Positions 18,756 to 30,300 of a DNA stretch of 64,000 nucleotides are shown here, piece by piece. The position numbers were made by a program, and so were the translations under genes. Source of the DNA: Grimontia hollisae CIP 101886. GTDB taxonomy: Bacteria; Pseudomonadota; Gammaproteobacteria; Enterobacterales; Vibrionaceae. Below the pieces are notes generated by a model. The model saw only the letters and a list, made by a program, of their open reading frames with translations, made no database searches and was not told where the DNA came from. The stretch's first letter is position 1, and each line of letters begins with the position of its first letter. Where the stretch lies: assembly GCF_000176515.1 (NCBI RefSeq), contig NZ_ADAQ01000011.1, positions 682,001-746,000 on the forward strand, read 5' to 3'.

Positions 18756-18788
18756 AAAAACAGGGGGAGCCAGAACAGTCAGCTCCCC
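18756..18788 (-). terminator. Terminator-like hairpin between deoC and deoA
   Basis: GGGGAGC / GCTCCCC (18764-18770 and 18782-18788) with an 11-base loop; on the minus strand it is followed by TG and five T. It could reduce transcription into deoA, deoB and deoD, or protect the deoC 3' end. Confidence 0.5.
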
Positions 18789-18799
18789 AAGGAAAGTGC

Positions 18800-19573
18800 T
18801 TAGTAGCCGCCTTCCGCCGCTTTTTCGCCTTCACCCAGCGTGTGAAGCAGGTTCGCCAGCAGGCTTGATGCGCCAAAACGGTAGTGTGCGCTGTCTGCCC
18901 AGTCGCTACCCAGAATACGGTCTGCCATCGCCAGGTACGCTGCTGCATCTTCTGCCGTGCGCACGCCGCCAGCCGGTTTGAAACCAACCTTGTCTGCAAC
19001 GCCCATTTCTTTGATAACGGTCAGCATGATTTCTGCGGCTTCTGGGGTCGCGTTGACTGGCACTTTACCGGTAGAGGTCTTGATAAAATCTGCGCCCGCT
19101 TCGATAGAGATTTCAGATGCGCGTTTGATCAGTGCTGCGTCTTTCAGCTCACCGGTTTCGATGATCACTTTAAGCAAAACGTCGCCGCACGCAGCTTTAC
19201 ACTGTTTCACCAGCTCAAAACCGGTTTTCTCATCGCCGGCGATCAGGGTGCGGTATGGGAAAACCACATCCACTTCGTCCGCGCCGTATGCCACTGCCGC
19301 CTTGGTTTCAGCCACAGCGATATCGATGTCGTCGTTACCGTGTGGGAAGTTGGTGACAGTTGCAATTTTGATGTCAGGTGTGCCTTGTTCACGAAGCTGT
19401 TTCTTCGCAACAGGGATAAAGCGTGGGTAGATGCAGATAGCAGCAGTGTTACCTACTGGGGTTTTCGCGCTCTTACACAGTGCGATCACTTTCGCGTCTG
19501 TGTCGTCGTCATTCAGGGTGGTCAAATCCATTAGTTTCAGGGCACGAAGCGCTGCTGCTTTTAGATCGCTCAT
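18800..19573 (-). CDS. deoC: Deoxyribose-phosphate aldolase DeoC
   Basis: 257 residues, a class I aldolase that cleaves deoxyribose-5-phosphate to glyceraldehyde-3-phosphate and acetaldehyde. The Schiff-base lysine is K165 in FIKTSTGK; D102 in EVDVVFPY and the later lysine in [11 protein letters not shown] complete the active site. ATG 19573 gives [12 protein letters not shown], with GGAG eight bases upstream; the 40 upstream codons in frame are not family sequence. It is the first gene of the deo group and follows a long leader. Confidence 0.96.
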   Translation of the reverse strand: MSDLKAAALRALKLMDLTTLNDDDTDAKVIALCKSAKTPVGNTAAICIYPRFIPVAKKQLREQGTPDIKIATVTNFPHGNDDIDIAVAETKAAVAYGADEVDVVFPYRTLIAGDEKTGFELVKQCKAACGDVLLKVIIETGELKDAALIKRASEISIEAGADFIKTSTGKVPVNATPEAAEIMLTVIKEMGVADKVGFKPAGGVRTAEDAAAYLAMADRILGSDWADSAHYRFGASSLLANLLHTLGEGEKAAEGGY

Positions 19574-19941
19574 GACTTTCTCCAGTCGTAAATATTCAAA
19601 ACCAAGTAACAGACTATGTGAAGCATTGCTCGACATAACCTGATGAGCGGACTTGGCTCCTTGAAGTTTGGCGCTTTGTGTTGTCAGCACCAATCAACAT
19701 TCCTTGTTGGCCGCACACCCTTTTGGGTGTTCACCTGACGGGAGTGCGTGTTTTACCCTTCAGGCATGACGTTTCACTTTCCGCTGCCTGTGAAACAGTA
19801 GTGAAATTAGTGAAAGACCACTACTGAAACTTTGACAGTGTTCACCAATTTTATCAATCTTCCCTGAGGCAAGCCAGATGTTAACTATTTATGTTGAAAC
19901 CACATTACTACCTACCGTGAAAGCGCAAGATCCAAACGAAA
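19574..19941 (-). promoter_or_regulatory. deo promoter and leader region
   Basis: The nupC-deoC gap is unusually long (415 bp, including the nupC terminator). It contains an 8-bp inverted repeat CAGTAGTG / CACTACTG (19796-19803 and 19819-19826, 15-bp spacer), several GTGAAA-like direct repeats, and a CACCC-TTTT-GGGTG hairpin near 19727-19740. None is a clear match to the E. coli DeoR operator. CRP/CytR control is plausible for this pathway, but I could not place a convincing full CRP site. No ORF is supported here. Confidence 0.45.
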
Positions 19942-19966
19942 AAACCGCCTCACAGGGAGGCGGTTT
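19942..19966 (-). terminator. Intrinsic terminator of nupC
   Basis: AAACCGCCTC / GAGGCGGTTT (10-bp stem, 5-base loop), followed on the minus strand by a run of T. It lies 22 bp after the nupC stop. Confidence 0.88.
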
Positions 19967-19988
19967 CTCAACAGGGATTACCAGATGC

Positions 19989-21263
19989 TTACATCGCAGC
20001 CAATGTCAGGAAGAAGCCCGCGATGGTTGCACTCATCAGGTTAGACAGGGTACCTGCACACACGGCTTTCACACCAAAGCGCGCAATATCGTGACGACGG
20101 GTTGGTGCGATGCTGCCCAGGCCACCCAGCAAGATTGCAATAGATGACAGGTTAGCAAAACCGCACAGTGCAAATGAGATGATTGCGACCGTCTTGTCAC
20201 TCATCACCTCGCCTGTTGCGGCAACAGCTTGCGGTGCATCACCCACATAAGGTACGAAGTTCAGGTAGGCAACAAATTCATTCACTACCAGCTTTTGACC
20301 AATGAAAGAACCCGCCAGATCCGCTTCAGCCCATGGCACACCGATCAAGAATGCCAGCGGCGCAAACGCTTTCCCTAACAACCACTCCAGTGTCAGGCCT
20401 TCGATGCCAAACCAGCCACCGATGCCAGACAGCATGCCGTTGATCAGTGCAATCAAACCGATAAATGCCAGCAGCATTGCACCTATGTTCAGTGCCAGTT
20501 GCATACCGGAAGATGCACCGCCCGCTGCTGCGTCAATAACGTTTGCTGGCTTGTCTTCTTCTTCATCATCGACATCTTTACCGAATTGATCGATTGGCTC
20601 TTCGGTTTCTGGCTTGATGATTTTTGCGAACAGCAGACCACCCGGTGCCGCCATGAACGATGCAGCAATCAGGTATTCCAGAGGAACCCCCATCGCAGCG
20701 TAACCTGCCAGTACCCCACCTGCTACCGATGCCAGACCACCACACATCACTGCAAACAGCTCTGACTGGGTCATTTTAGGCACATAGGGGCGTACAACCA
20801 GCGGCGCTTCAGTCTGACCAACGAAGATGTTTGCCGTTGCAGACATGGATTCTGCGTGAGAGGTACCCAGCACTTTACGCAGTGCACCACCCAGAATACG
20901 GATAACAAACTGCATGATACCCAGGTAGTACAGCACGCTGATCAGCGCAGAGAAGAACACAACGGTAGGCAGAACCTGAAACGCGAAGATAAAACCGATA
21001 CCTTCAACAGAAAAGTTCACCAGGCTACCGAACAGGAAGCCGATACCGTCTTTACCATAGTTAATGACGTTCTGTACCGCGTTTGACATGCCATTAAGAA
21101 TAGCTTGACCTGCGGGTACAAACAGGATGAAACCACCCAGAACAAACTGGATGACAAACGCACCGCCAACGGTGCGCAGGTTTATCGCTTTGCGGTTGTC
21201 AGATAGCAGCACTGCGATACCCAGCAGCACAACCATCCCTACAATGCTCATAATCAGGCTCAT
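19989..21263 (-). CDS. nupC: Concentrative nucleoside transporter NupC
   Basis: 424 residues, an inner-membrane cation-coupled nucleoside importer of the CNT family. Multiple hydrophobic helices are visible, with the substrate/sodium-site motifs [23 protein letters not shown] and [11 protein letters not shown]. The frame extends to 21362, but ATG 21263 ([12 protein letters not shown]) has AGGAA upstream and is the family start. It lies directly upstream of deoC in the same orientation and supplies the nucleosides broken down by DeoA and DeoD. The terminator between nupC and deoC suggests separate but co-regulated transcripts. Confidence 0.95.
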   Translation of the reverse strand: MSLIMSIVGMVVLLGIAVLLSDNRKAINLRTVGGAFVIQFVLGGFILFVPAGQAILNGMSNAVQNVINYGKDGIGFLFGSLVNFSVEGIGFIFAFQVLPTVVFFSALISVLYYLGIMQFVIRILGGALRKVLGTSHAESMSATANIFVGQTEAPLVVRPYVPKMTQSELFAVMCGGLASVAGGVLAGYAAMGVPLEYLIAASFMAAPGGLLFAKIIKPETEEPIDQFGKDVDDEEEDKPANVIDAAAGGASSGMQLALNIGAMLLAFIGLIALINGMLSGIGGWFGIEGLTLEWLLGKAFAPLAFLIGVPWAEADLAGSFIGQKLVVNEFVAYLNFVPYVGDAPQAVAATGEVMSDKTVAIISFALCGFANLSSIAILLGGLGSIAPTRRHDIARFGVKAVCAGTLSNLMSATIAGFFLTLAAM

Positions 21264-21324
21264 AAAAGGGGTTCCTAAAAAAGTCTTGGCGTCTCGACAA
21301 ATTGGGAGTGTTATTCCGGCGGCG

Positions 21325-21370
21325 ATTATACGCATGGGACAGGTTGCGAAGGAATGCATCAATCACACTT
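21325..21370 (-). promoter_or_regulatory. nupC promoter with candidate CRP half-site
   Basis: On the minus strand TATAAT (21330-21325) is preceded by a poor -35. About 30 bases upstream lies AAGTGTGA (around 21370-21363), a perfect left CRP half-site with a degenerate right half. A weak -35 and an activator site near -41 would fit CRP-dependent expression. Part of a longer palindrome, TCACA-TTAAG-TGTGA, overlaps it. Confidence 0.4.
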
Positions 21371-21447
21371 AATGTGAAAAATTCGGTGTAATTCACTCAA
21401 AAAGGTGACAATGGTCTATTTTTGTGACCTATGCACGACAAAACCGT

Positions 21448-22233
21448 TCAGTCAAGCGCTGCATAATCAGCATCTAAGACAAAATATCTTGTCGAGTTTT
21501 GTGATGTTACGTGAATAATTTCTTCGACAGGCAGATGTTTGAGATGAGCCAGTGTTTGTGCAATAAGTAGCATTCTTTCCGGCAAATTAGGCTCTCCCTG
21601 ATAGCCAAAAACAGGCATATCCGGCGCATCTGTTTCTAACACCAATGCATTCAGGGGGAAGTTTTTCACTGCATTCCGTGTTTTGTTCGCCCGCTCATAA
21701 GTAATAGTGCCCCCGATACCCAGCAAAAAGCCCCGCCGGATATAGCTGAGCCCTATCTGTTCACTGCCACTGAATGCGTGTAACACCCCTTTTACACCAG
21801 AAAACCGATTCAGGATTTGCAGCAGTTCATTGTGAGCTTTCCGGCAATGCAGAATTACCGGTAACTGGTACTTTTCAGCCAGCTTGAGCTGCTCGGTTAA
21901 AAACCACGTCTGGCGCTCTGGATCGGCATTCTCTATGGCAAAATCCAGGCCACACTCCCCGATGGCCACACAACCTTTAGGCGATTCAGACAAAAACGCA
22001 TCCAGCTTTTCAATATCATCTTCGTGATGCGACGCCATCCAGACAGGGTGCAACCCGACCGCATAAAACACCTCTGGAAATGACGCTGCCAATGTTGCCA
22101 CCCTGCCCCAGTTTTCCCTTGCTACCGCAGGCACGATAAGGTGCTGGATACCGGTATCCTTTGATCGCTGAACCCAGTAGGCCGGATCATCGGAGAACGG
22201 TGGGAAATCAAAATGGCAATGGGTATCAATCAT
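21448..22233 (-). CDS. yjjV: TatD-family metal-dependent hydrolase YjjV
   Basis: 261 residues, a TIM-barrel metallohydrolase of the TatD family (probable metal-dependent deoxyribonuclease or related phosphodiesterase). The metal-binding start MIDTHCHFDF holds the first two histidines; GECGLDF holds the glutamate; VILHCRKA, LHAFSGS and LETDAPD supply the other ligands. ATG 22233 was chosen because the family begins with this motif; the 25 codons further upstream read through the prfC terminator. It is near nupC/deoC as yjjV is in E. coli. Confidence 0.9.
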   Translation of the reverse strand: MIDTHCHFDFPPFSDDPAYWVQRSKDTGIQHLIVPAVARENWGRVATLAASFPEVFYAVGLHPVWMASHHEDDIEKLDAFLSESPKGCVAIGECGLDFAIENADPERQTWFLTEQLKLAEKYQLPVILHCRKAHNELLQILNRFSGVKGVLHAFSGSEQIGLSYIRRGFLLGIGGTITYERANKTRNAVKNFPLNALVLETDAPDMPVFGYQGEPNLPERMLLIAQTLAHLKHLPVEEIIHVTSQNSTRYFVLDADYAALD

Positions 22234-22272
22234 AGTATTAATGCCTGAGCTTAGCCTCTCTACAGAGAATAC

Positions 22273-22302
22273 AAGAAAGCCGTCCCGAAAGACGGCTTTC
22301 TT
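22273..22302 (-). terminator. Intrinsic terminator of prfC
   Basis: A perfect 12-bp stem AAGAAAGCCGTC / GACGGCTTTCTT with a 6-base loop; T-rich on the minus strand. It lies 17 bp after the prfC stop. Confidence 0.85.
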
Positions 22303-22318
22303 TATCACCTTGCAGTTA

Positions 22319-23908
22319 TCAGTGCTCGCGCGTTGCGCGGAAGATTACATCCGGATGGCGTTCTTGGGTCAGGCTCAGGTTGACCATAGTCGGCGCGATG
22401 TAAGTGAGGTTATCGCCACCATCCAGCGCCAGATTGGTCTGGTTCTTACGCTGGAATTCATCCAGCTTCTTCGCATCACCACATTCCACCCAGCGCGCCG
22501 TTGCCACGTTGACAGGCTCATAAATCGCCTCAACGTTGTATTCCGACTTCAGGCGCGCAACCACTACGTCAAACTGCAGCACACCCACCGCACCTACAAT
22601 CAGGTCATTGGAGGTCATTGGGCGGAACACCTGCACCGCACCTTCTTCAGACAGCTGTACCAGCCCTTTCAGCAGTTGTTTCTGTTTCAGCGGATCACGC
22701 AGGCGAATACGGCGGAACAGTTCAGGGGCAAAGTTCGGAATGCCCGAGAATTTCAGATCTTCACCCTGAGTGAAGGTATCACCAATCTGGATAGTGCCGT
22801 GGTTATGCAGACCAATGATATCACCGGCATAGGCTTCTGCTGCACGTGAGCGGTCACCCGCCATGAAGGTTACCGCATCAGAAATCGATACCGTCTTACC
22901 GATACGGACATGCTTCATCTTCATACCCTGGCTGTATTTGCCCGACACAATACGCATAAAGGCAATACGGTCACGGTGTTTCGGATCCATGTTTGCCTGG
23001 ATTTTGAATACGAAGCCAGAGAATTTCTCTTCACACGCTTCCACTTCGCGCTCATGAGCCTGACGCGCCAGTGGGGCGGGTGCCCACTCGGTCAAGCCAT
23101 CCAGCATATGATCAACACCGAAGTTACCCAGCGCAGTACCAAAGAATACCGGTGTCAGCTCGCCTTTCAGGAACAGTTCCTGATCGAACTCGTGCGATGC
23201 ACCCAGCACCAACTCCAGCTCTTCACGCAATTGCTCTGCCAAGCTTTCGCCCACCGCTTCATCCAGCTCCGGGTTATCGAGACCTTTGATGATGCGGGAC
23301 TCCTGAATGGTGTGGCCCTGACCAGTTTGGTACAGGATCGTTTCATCGCGGTGAATGTGGTAAACACCTTTAAACGCTTTACCACAACCAATTGGCCATG
23401 ATACCGGCGCACACGCGATATTCAGCTCACTTTCCACTTCATCCATCAACTCCATCGGGTCACGGATGTCACGGTCAAGTTTGTTCATAAACGTGATGAT
23501 GGGCGTGTCACGTAAACGGGTAACTTCCATCAGCTTTCGGGTGCGATCTTCAACACCTTTCGCCGCATCAATCACCATCAGACAAGAGTCAACGGCTGTC
23601 AGGGTACGGTAAGTATCCTCGGAGAAGTCTTCATGCCCAGGGGTATCGAGCAGGTTCACCAGACAGTCGTTATAAGGGAACTGCATGACCGACGTAGTGA
23701 CCGAGATACCACGCTCTTTTTCCATCTCCATCCAGTCAGACTTCGCATGCTGGTTAGAGCCACGGCCTTTCACCGTACCGGCTGTCTGGATCGCGCGTCC
23801 AAATAACAACACTTTTTCAGTGATGGTGGTTTTACCGGCATCCGGGTGCGAGATAATCGCAAACGTACGACGTTTGCCGACTTCTTGCTGAAATGGAGAG
23901 TTTGACAT
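22319..23908 (-). CDS. prfC: Peptide chain release factor 3 (RF3)
   Basis: 529 residues, identical in length to E. coli RF3, the GTPase that removes RF1/RF2 from the ribosome after termination. G1 is SHPDAGKTT at 20-28. The switch region follows ([20 protein letters not shown]), then [12 protein letters not shown] and MNKLDRD (NKxD). Domains II and III follow to the end. ATG 23908 gives [16 protein letters not shown]; the 64 extra upstream codons were rejected. The ribosome binding site is weak. It is immediately next to the adhesin cluster on the other strand. Confidence 0.96.
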   Translation of the reverse strand: MSNSPFQQEVGKRRTFAIISHPDAGKTTITEKVLLFGRAIQTAGTVKGRGSNQHAKSDWMEMEKERGISVTTSVMQFPYNDCLVNLLDTPGHEDFSEDTYRTLTAVDSCLMVIDAAKGVEDRTRKLMEVTRLRDTPIITFMNKLDRDIRDPMELMDEVESELNIACAPVSWPIGCGKAFKGVYHIHRDETILYQTGQGHTIQESRIIKGLDNPELDEAVGESLAEQLREELELVLGASHEFDQELFLKGELTPVFFGTALGNFGVDHMLDGLTEWAPAPLARQAHEREVEACEEKFSGFVFKIQANMDPKHRDRIAFMRIVSGKYSQGMKMKHVRIGKTVSISDAVTFMAGDRSRAAEAYAGDIIGLHNHGTIQIGDTFTQGEDLKFSGIPNFAPELFRRIRLRDPLKQKQLLKGLVQLSEEGAVQVFRPMTSNDLIVGAVGVLQFDVVVARLKSEYNVEAIYEPVNVATARWVECGDAKKLDEFQRKNQTNLALDGGDNLTYIAPTMVNLSLTQERHPDVIFRATREH

Positions 23909-24359
23909 GCTTAAGCTATTCCGCGTTAAACAGCGTACGGTTAAAAAGGGAAGGCCGCACGCAGTATAGATGAATTCAGATCGGCGGGTATTTTGTACGA
24001 TCTCAGGTTGAGACTCAACGTCAGGCGGAAAAAACCTTATTCCATCACTCCAGAAGAAAATTTCCCAAGAAAAATAAGTGCCCGTTTGGAACATTGCCAA
24101 TGTCTAAATAATGGTACATCACCCCATCACCCTCGGTCACTTTTCGAACAGTATCTCATCAAGAAGCAATAAAATATTGATCTTAGTTCAGATCTTTAGT
24201 GTTGAGAAATATAGCAAAATTACAATTTGCGTCACTTTTTTGGCAATTTTATTTAACATCAAACTTCATAGTGAACTCGATTGCATAGTATTGTGGGAGG
24301 TATATCTGCATCAATCTGATGCGCATGGCATTTATTTTACCTTTCGCAGGAAGATATTC
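23909..24359. promoter_or_regulatory. prfC / adhesin divergent intergenic region
   Basis: A 451-bp gap, clearly AT-rich from about 24140 to 24340. It must contain promoters for prfC (-) and the adhesin gene (+). I see no unambiguous -35/-10 pair and no named regulator site. The in-frame open stretch 24111-24359 upstream of the adhesin has no ribosome binding site and is not considered coding. Confidence 0.5.
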
Positions 24360-27300
24360 ATGGATTCGATCGTCACCACTCAGGCTGCAAAAGTCATTTC
24401 AGCAAACGGCAATGTATTCGTTAAAGTGAACGGGAAAGATGTTCCTATCACTGACACTTTAGCTCTTAACGCCGGCACTGAAATTTTTCTTCCTGAAGGT
24501 GCCAACGCACTTCTGTCACTCGAAGATGGAAGCCTGCTGCCAGTCGGTGAACAAGACTCTCCTGCGCAAGATATTTTCGACACACCCATCGACGATGAAA
24601 TCGCGGCTATTCAGGCATTGATTGAAGGCGGCGCTGACCCGACAGAAGTATTAGAAGCCACTGCTGCCGGTGGAAACGCTGCATCTGGCGCTGGCTCATG
24701 GGGATTCCAATCTATTGGCCGCACGGGTGATGAAACCATCGCCCAGGCAGGGTTTGATACGGAAGCCGTAGGAAGAGGTTTTGCTACAAGGCAGGAACTG
24801 CGAGATACTGTCGCCGAAGGCACCGTCAACAACACCGTGGTGGATGACAGTGACCCGACCACCTTCACCCTGAGCTCAACGACCAACGGCGACAACATCA
24901 CCGAAGGCGGCAAGATTGAGTACAAGGTCGAGCTCTCCAGCCCGGCCAAGGAAGCCATCACCGTTACCCTGAGCAACGGCGTCACCATTGAGATACCTAA
25001 GGATGCCTCTTCGGGCACCGGCGAGTTCACCGTCCGCGGCGATGATGCCTACACCCAGGGCCATGACGACCTGTCCGTGACCATCGACAGCGTCACTGAC
25101 AACAGCTTTGAAGACGTGACGTTCGAAGGCACCGTCAACAACACCGTGGTGGATGACAGTGACCCGACCACCTTCACCCTGAGCTCAACGACCAACGGCG
25201 ACAACATCACCGAAGGCGGCAAGATTGAGTACAAGGTCGAGCTCTCCAGCCCGGCCAAGGAAGCCATCACCGTTACCCTGAGCAACGGCGTCACCATTGA
25301 GATACCTAAGGATGCCTCTTCGGGCACCGGCGAGTTCACCGTCCGCGGCGATGATGCCTACACCCAGGGCCATGACGACCTGTCCGTGACCATCGACAGC
25401 GTCACTGACAACAGCTTTGAAGACGTGACGTTCGAAGGCACCGTCAACAACACCGTGGTGGATGACAGTGACCCGACCACCTTCACCCTGAGCTCAACGA
25501 CCAACGGCGACAACATCACCGAAGGCGGCAAGATTGAGTACAAGGTCGAGCTCTCCAGCCCGGCCAAGGAAGCCATCACCGTTACCCTGAGCAACGGCGT
25601 CACCATTGAGATACCTAAGGATGCCTCTTCGGGCACCGGCGAGTTCACCGTCCGCGGCGATGATGCCTACACCCAGGGCCATGACGACCTGTCCGTGACC
25701 ATCGACAGCGTCACTGACAACAGCTTTGAAGACGTGACGTTCGAAGGCACCGTCAACAACACCGTGGTGGATGACAGTGACCCGACCACCTTCACCCTGA
25801 GCTCAACGACCAACGGCGACAACATCACCGAAGGCGGCAAGATTGAGTACAAGGTCGAGCTCTCCAGCCCGGCCAAGGAAGCCATCACCGTTACCCTGAG
25901 CAACGGCGTCACCATTGAGATACCTAAGGATGCCTCTTCGGGCACCGGCGAGTTCACCGTCCGCGGCGATGATGCCTACACCCAGGGCCATGACGACCTG
26001 TCCGTGACCATCGACAGCGTCACTGACAACAGCTTTGAAGACGTGACGTTCGAAGGCACCGTCAACAACACCGTGGTGGATGACAGTGACCCGACCACCT
26101 TCACCCTGAGCTCAACGACCAACGGCGACAACATCACCGAAGGCGGCAAGATTGAGTACAAGGTCGAGCTCTCCAGCCCGGCCAAGGAAGCCATCACCGT
26201 TACCCTGAGCAACGGCGTCACCATTGAGATACCTAAGGATGCCTCTTCGGGCACCGGCGAGTTCACCGTCCGCGGCGATGATGCCTACACCCAGGGCCAT
26301 GACGACCTGTCCGTGACCATCGACAGCGTCACTGACAACAGCTTTGAAGACGTGACGTTCGAAGGCACCGTCAACAACACCGTGGTGGATGACAGTGACA
26401 CCGTCACCGTCAAGCTATTTGCGGCGGATGATAACGGCATGATCATCTATAAGGATGGCGTGCCACTGGAAGCCAACAGCACCGAAGAAGGCGGCGACGT
26501 CTACTACGTGGCGCAGCTGGTCGACAGCAACGGTGACATCATTGCCGGTGCCACCGGCGAGGTGACCATCAACTTTGGTGCCCTCACCAACGCGGACGGC
26601 AGCAAGGATTACACCCAGAGCGGTACCGCCATCACCGTCAACCTCGGCGACAAGATCACCGCTGAGACCCTCGATGACCACTTCAACGAGGGCTCTGAGT
26701 CCTTTGAGGTTTCTGTCTCCCTGACCGATGAGCAGAAGACCGACCTGGAAGGCACCTACGAGAAGGTCACCGCTGACGGCTCCGTCACCACCACCGTCAA
26801 CGATGAAGGCGACGGTAACTACGGCGACGAGGATACCGTCACCGTCAAACTGTTTGTGGTCAACGCTGACGGCAGCATTGTGCCTGCAGAAAACGGCACC
26901 CTGACCGAAGGTGATGCAAATGGCGACACTATCCAGTACATGGCACTGCCAGTGGATGCCAACGGCACTATCCTCGCCACCTTCAGCGCTGATGGTTCGG
27001 TAACATTGCTCAATAAAAACAAAGGTCAGGTAACGGTCACTGTCGAAGAAAGTGACGACAGCGCAGCGAGCAACAACACCGATGTCACCACCCAAGGCAT
27101 GAAGAACCAGACCGTGAGCCTGGGCCAAGTGTTTGAGGTCTCTGCGGTGGATGACCACTTCGCTGACAACGGCGAAACCGTCACCATCACACTGGGTAAT
27201 GTCTCCGGTAACATCACCAACACCTATGAAGAAGTGACTTCAAATGACAATGTGACCAACAACATCATCGATAACGACAACCCACCAGTTGCCGTCGATG

Positions 27301-30300
27301 ACTACAAAGATTCAAACATTCTGTTCCAAGAATCGTTCGAAATAGAAAATGGCTCCAAAGGTTGGGTAGTGGTTGATGAGTTCAACGGCTGGAACATTAC
27401 AAATGGGCTCGAAATTCAGACTGGCAACGTTGGTGGCAGTACTGCCTCAGATGGAAACAGCCACGCAGAGTTTGATAGCCATGGCGCGGTAACGTCTGTC
27501 GAGATCAGTCGCGTTCTCGATGCGGGCGACGGTGTTATCGCAGGCCAGAACTATACGCTCTCCTTCGATTTCAAACCGCGTCCTAACCACGAAGATGATA
27601 GCGACATGCTTTTCACCTTTGGGGAGTACAGCTACAAAGTTATCGTTAGTGAAAATTGCGGCATTTCTTTTGATGCACTCCAAGATGACGCGCCTGCACT
27701 CTCTAGTACCGATGCGGGTAACGGCTGGACAACGATCTCGGTGACCTATCAAGCGCAGGATGATGCGGAAATTAAGCTCGCCTTTACCAATGATGATGAA
27801 ACCACTAGCAGTGACACCTTTGGTGCATACATCGACAATATCGAAGTCAGTGGCCCTCAGCCATACTGGGTAAATAATGATAAACACCCAGAAAATGTCG
27901 TTGAAATACTTTTCTTCACCGAAGACAAAAAAGGCATTCTAGATAACGATTTTGACACAGATAACGATGACTTATCTGCAATCATCAACAGTTTTAAGAT
28001 TGATGCAGACAATCCAGAATCCGTGGGCAAACTCTCTTTCATCACAAAAGTAATTGAAGGTAAGGAAGAAATCGTTGGCATCCGCTTTATTCCGAATGAG
28101 GAATATAACGGCCCCGTCAAGATTCAATACCAGAATACAGATGGTGCAAATGATTCTAACGTTGCCAACATTCACATCTACGTCAATGAAGTAAACGCAA
28201 ATGATGACGGCAGTGGGCTTTTGTTTGAAACGTCGAGCGAAGACGGGTGGCAGAACCTTGATGGTAACGGCATCCTGACTATCAACGCGGTCAAAATCGG
28301 TGAAGATGGCAAGCGTGTTCCACAAGGCGATTTGGTCACTGAAAACTCAGAACACGTTCACGACAAGCACGGAATCGGCGTTGCAGATGAAGCCCGTGAA
28401 GGGAATGCTGGCGATGTGAGCTATCAGGTTGAATATGACCACGGCACAAACACCTCGGAAGCGTTAGAATTGGTTCTGACCACCCCAGCCGACAAACTTG
28501 AAATTGGCGTGGCACGCTTGTTTGACAATGAGCACGGCCAGGGAAATCACGAAGTGGCCAAGTGGACTGCCTATGACAAAGACGGCAAGGTTCTAGCAAC
28601 AGGTGAATTTAATTTCGGCGACAAAACCAGTTGCGAAGGCATTATTACCATTGAAGCTGCGGGCATTTACACCGTCGTTCTCGAAGCGTTACCTCGACTC
28701 AATGAAAGCGATTCCAACAAAACCAGTGGTGATTCATCAGACTTCACCATCACTTCTGTGGCGGTATACAGCGAACAGGCCAAATACACTGTCGCTGAAA
28801 CAGAAACGCTGGATTCAACGACAACTGTACAAGGCTCACTGTTGCAGAACGATGGCGACCCAGAAGGGCACAGCTTCAGTGTTACCGAAATCAACGGCCA
28901 ACCATTGACGTTTGGAGACGATGGTTTCGCGAGGGTGACGTTCGACGAGGGTACGCTTTACATCAAAGCGGATGGTACCTTTAAGTTTGAAGCCATCGAT
29001 CAAGCCGATCTGGTTGAAGGTCAGTCTGAACAGTTCCAATTTGACTACACCATTCGTGATAGCAAAGGTGATCTGGATATAGCAAAAGTCACCATCACCA
29101 TCGAAGGAAAAGATGACCAGCCAACTGAGTTGACTGTGACTGTGAGCGATGCACAAGTCAGCGAAGAGGCACTGCCCAATGCACGACCTGAAGATGGTGA
29201 GCAACCGTCTTCGTCAGACAACAACGTACAAATCAACATTGGCGGCATTGACGATTTTGACAACCTTCGCGTCGCTTTTAAAGTCGAAAACGGTGAGCCT
29301 GTTTTTGCAACGAGCGACGGCTCTCTGACTGAATTGAGCTCTGGTGGTGAGACTATTCAATGGAAATTTGGTGGGCCGAATGGCGACGACTACACAACGC
29401 TGATTGGCTTTACCAGTGAAGGAAACGTTCTCACCATTTCACTGACGCAAGGCGTTGGTTCTGCCGCACCATCATACAGTGTCGTACTTCACAAACCGGT
29501 TGCTCACCTAAATAGCGGCGAAGATACACTTGGCGTGTTGAAACCCCAAATTGAGGTGGAGGGAACAGGTGACTTAGAAGGTAAGGTAACCGTCACTGGC
29601 GATGCCTCACTGTCTGTGAGCATTGATGACGATATGGTGGATGTGTCAGCCTCCCAAACCACAGTGACCGCTCAATTAACTCAAGCACAAACAAATGGGA
29701 CTGTTAACGTATTCCAAAACTATGATGACAGCACCCACGTTTATGACCTGAACGGCAAGACCACCATCAGCTTTAGCGCTGAAGGACCGGGAGACGATGT
29801 CACACCATCTTGGAACAATGGTCAAGGTCTCGGGGTTGCAAGTTCGATGGGGACAAACAACAAGCACGAGATCCAATCTACTTCTGCTGAAGCTGAAACG
29901 CTTATTGGCTCTTTGGCTCAGGATGATGTTGCATACAACTTGTCGCTCTCACTCTACAAGCTCAATGACAGCACAGCCTTGATGCATGGCAGTAAGCCTG
30001 TCTTCGGCATTGTGACTTTCTACAAAGAAGGGGTACCTGTCGCGTCATACTCTTTCGACAAAGGAGACGTAACTTACCATGGTCCTCAAGCTGCCGATGT
30101 GCACTTTGATGTACCTACAGGATTTGATGAGTTCCGAATTACTCCAACCCAAGGCAGTGATTTCACTATTAAAGGTGTCGATGTTGATATGACGCAGGAT
30201 GGGAGCATCTACGCCCACGCCAGTGGTCAAATCGATGTTCAATACGGTGCTGACGGTGCGGGCGCTTCGCCTGCTATTACTCAATTCGGCTCAATCGAAG

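Noticed and set aside
19796-19826. DeoR-type operator for the deo genes
   Set aside because: The palindrome CAGTAGTG/CACTACTG does not resemble the E. coli DeoR operator and the spacing is wrong.
21363-21377. TCACATTAAGTGTGA as a full CRP site
   Set aside because: The half-sites are in the reverse order of the CRP consensus (TGTGA-N6-TCACA); only the adjoining single half-site is retained as a candidate.
24111-24359. In-frame upstream extension of the adhesin gene by 83 codons
   Set aside because: No ribosome binding site at 24111, AT-rich sequence and composition unlike a retention module; ATG 24360 has AGGAAG and the expected N-terminus.
24611-26300. Repeated antisense frames of 62 and 96 codons inside the adhesin repeats
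   Set aside because: They recur only because the 309-bp unit recurs; codon pattern follows the sense gene and there are no ribosome binding sites.
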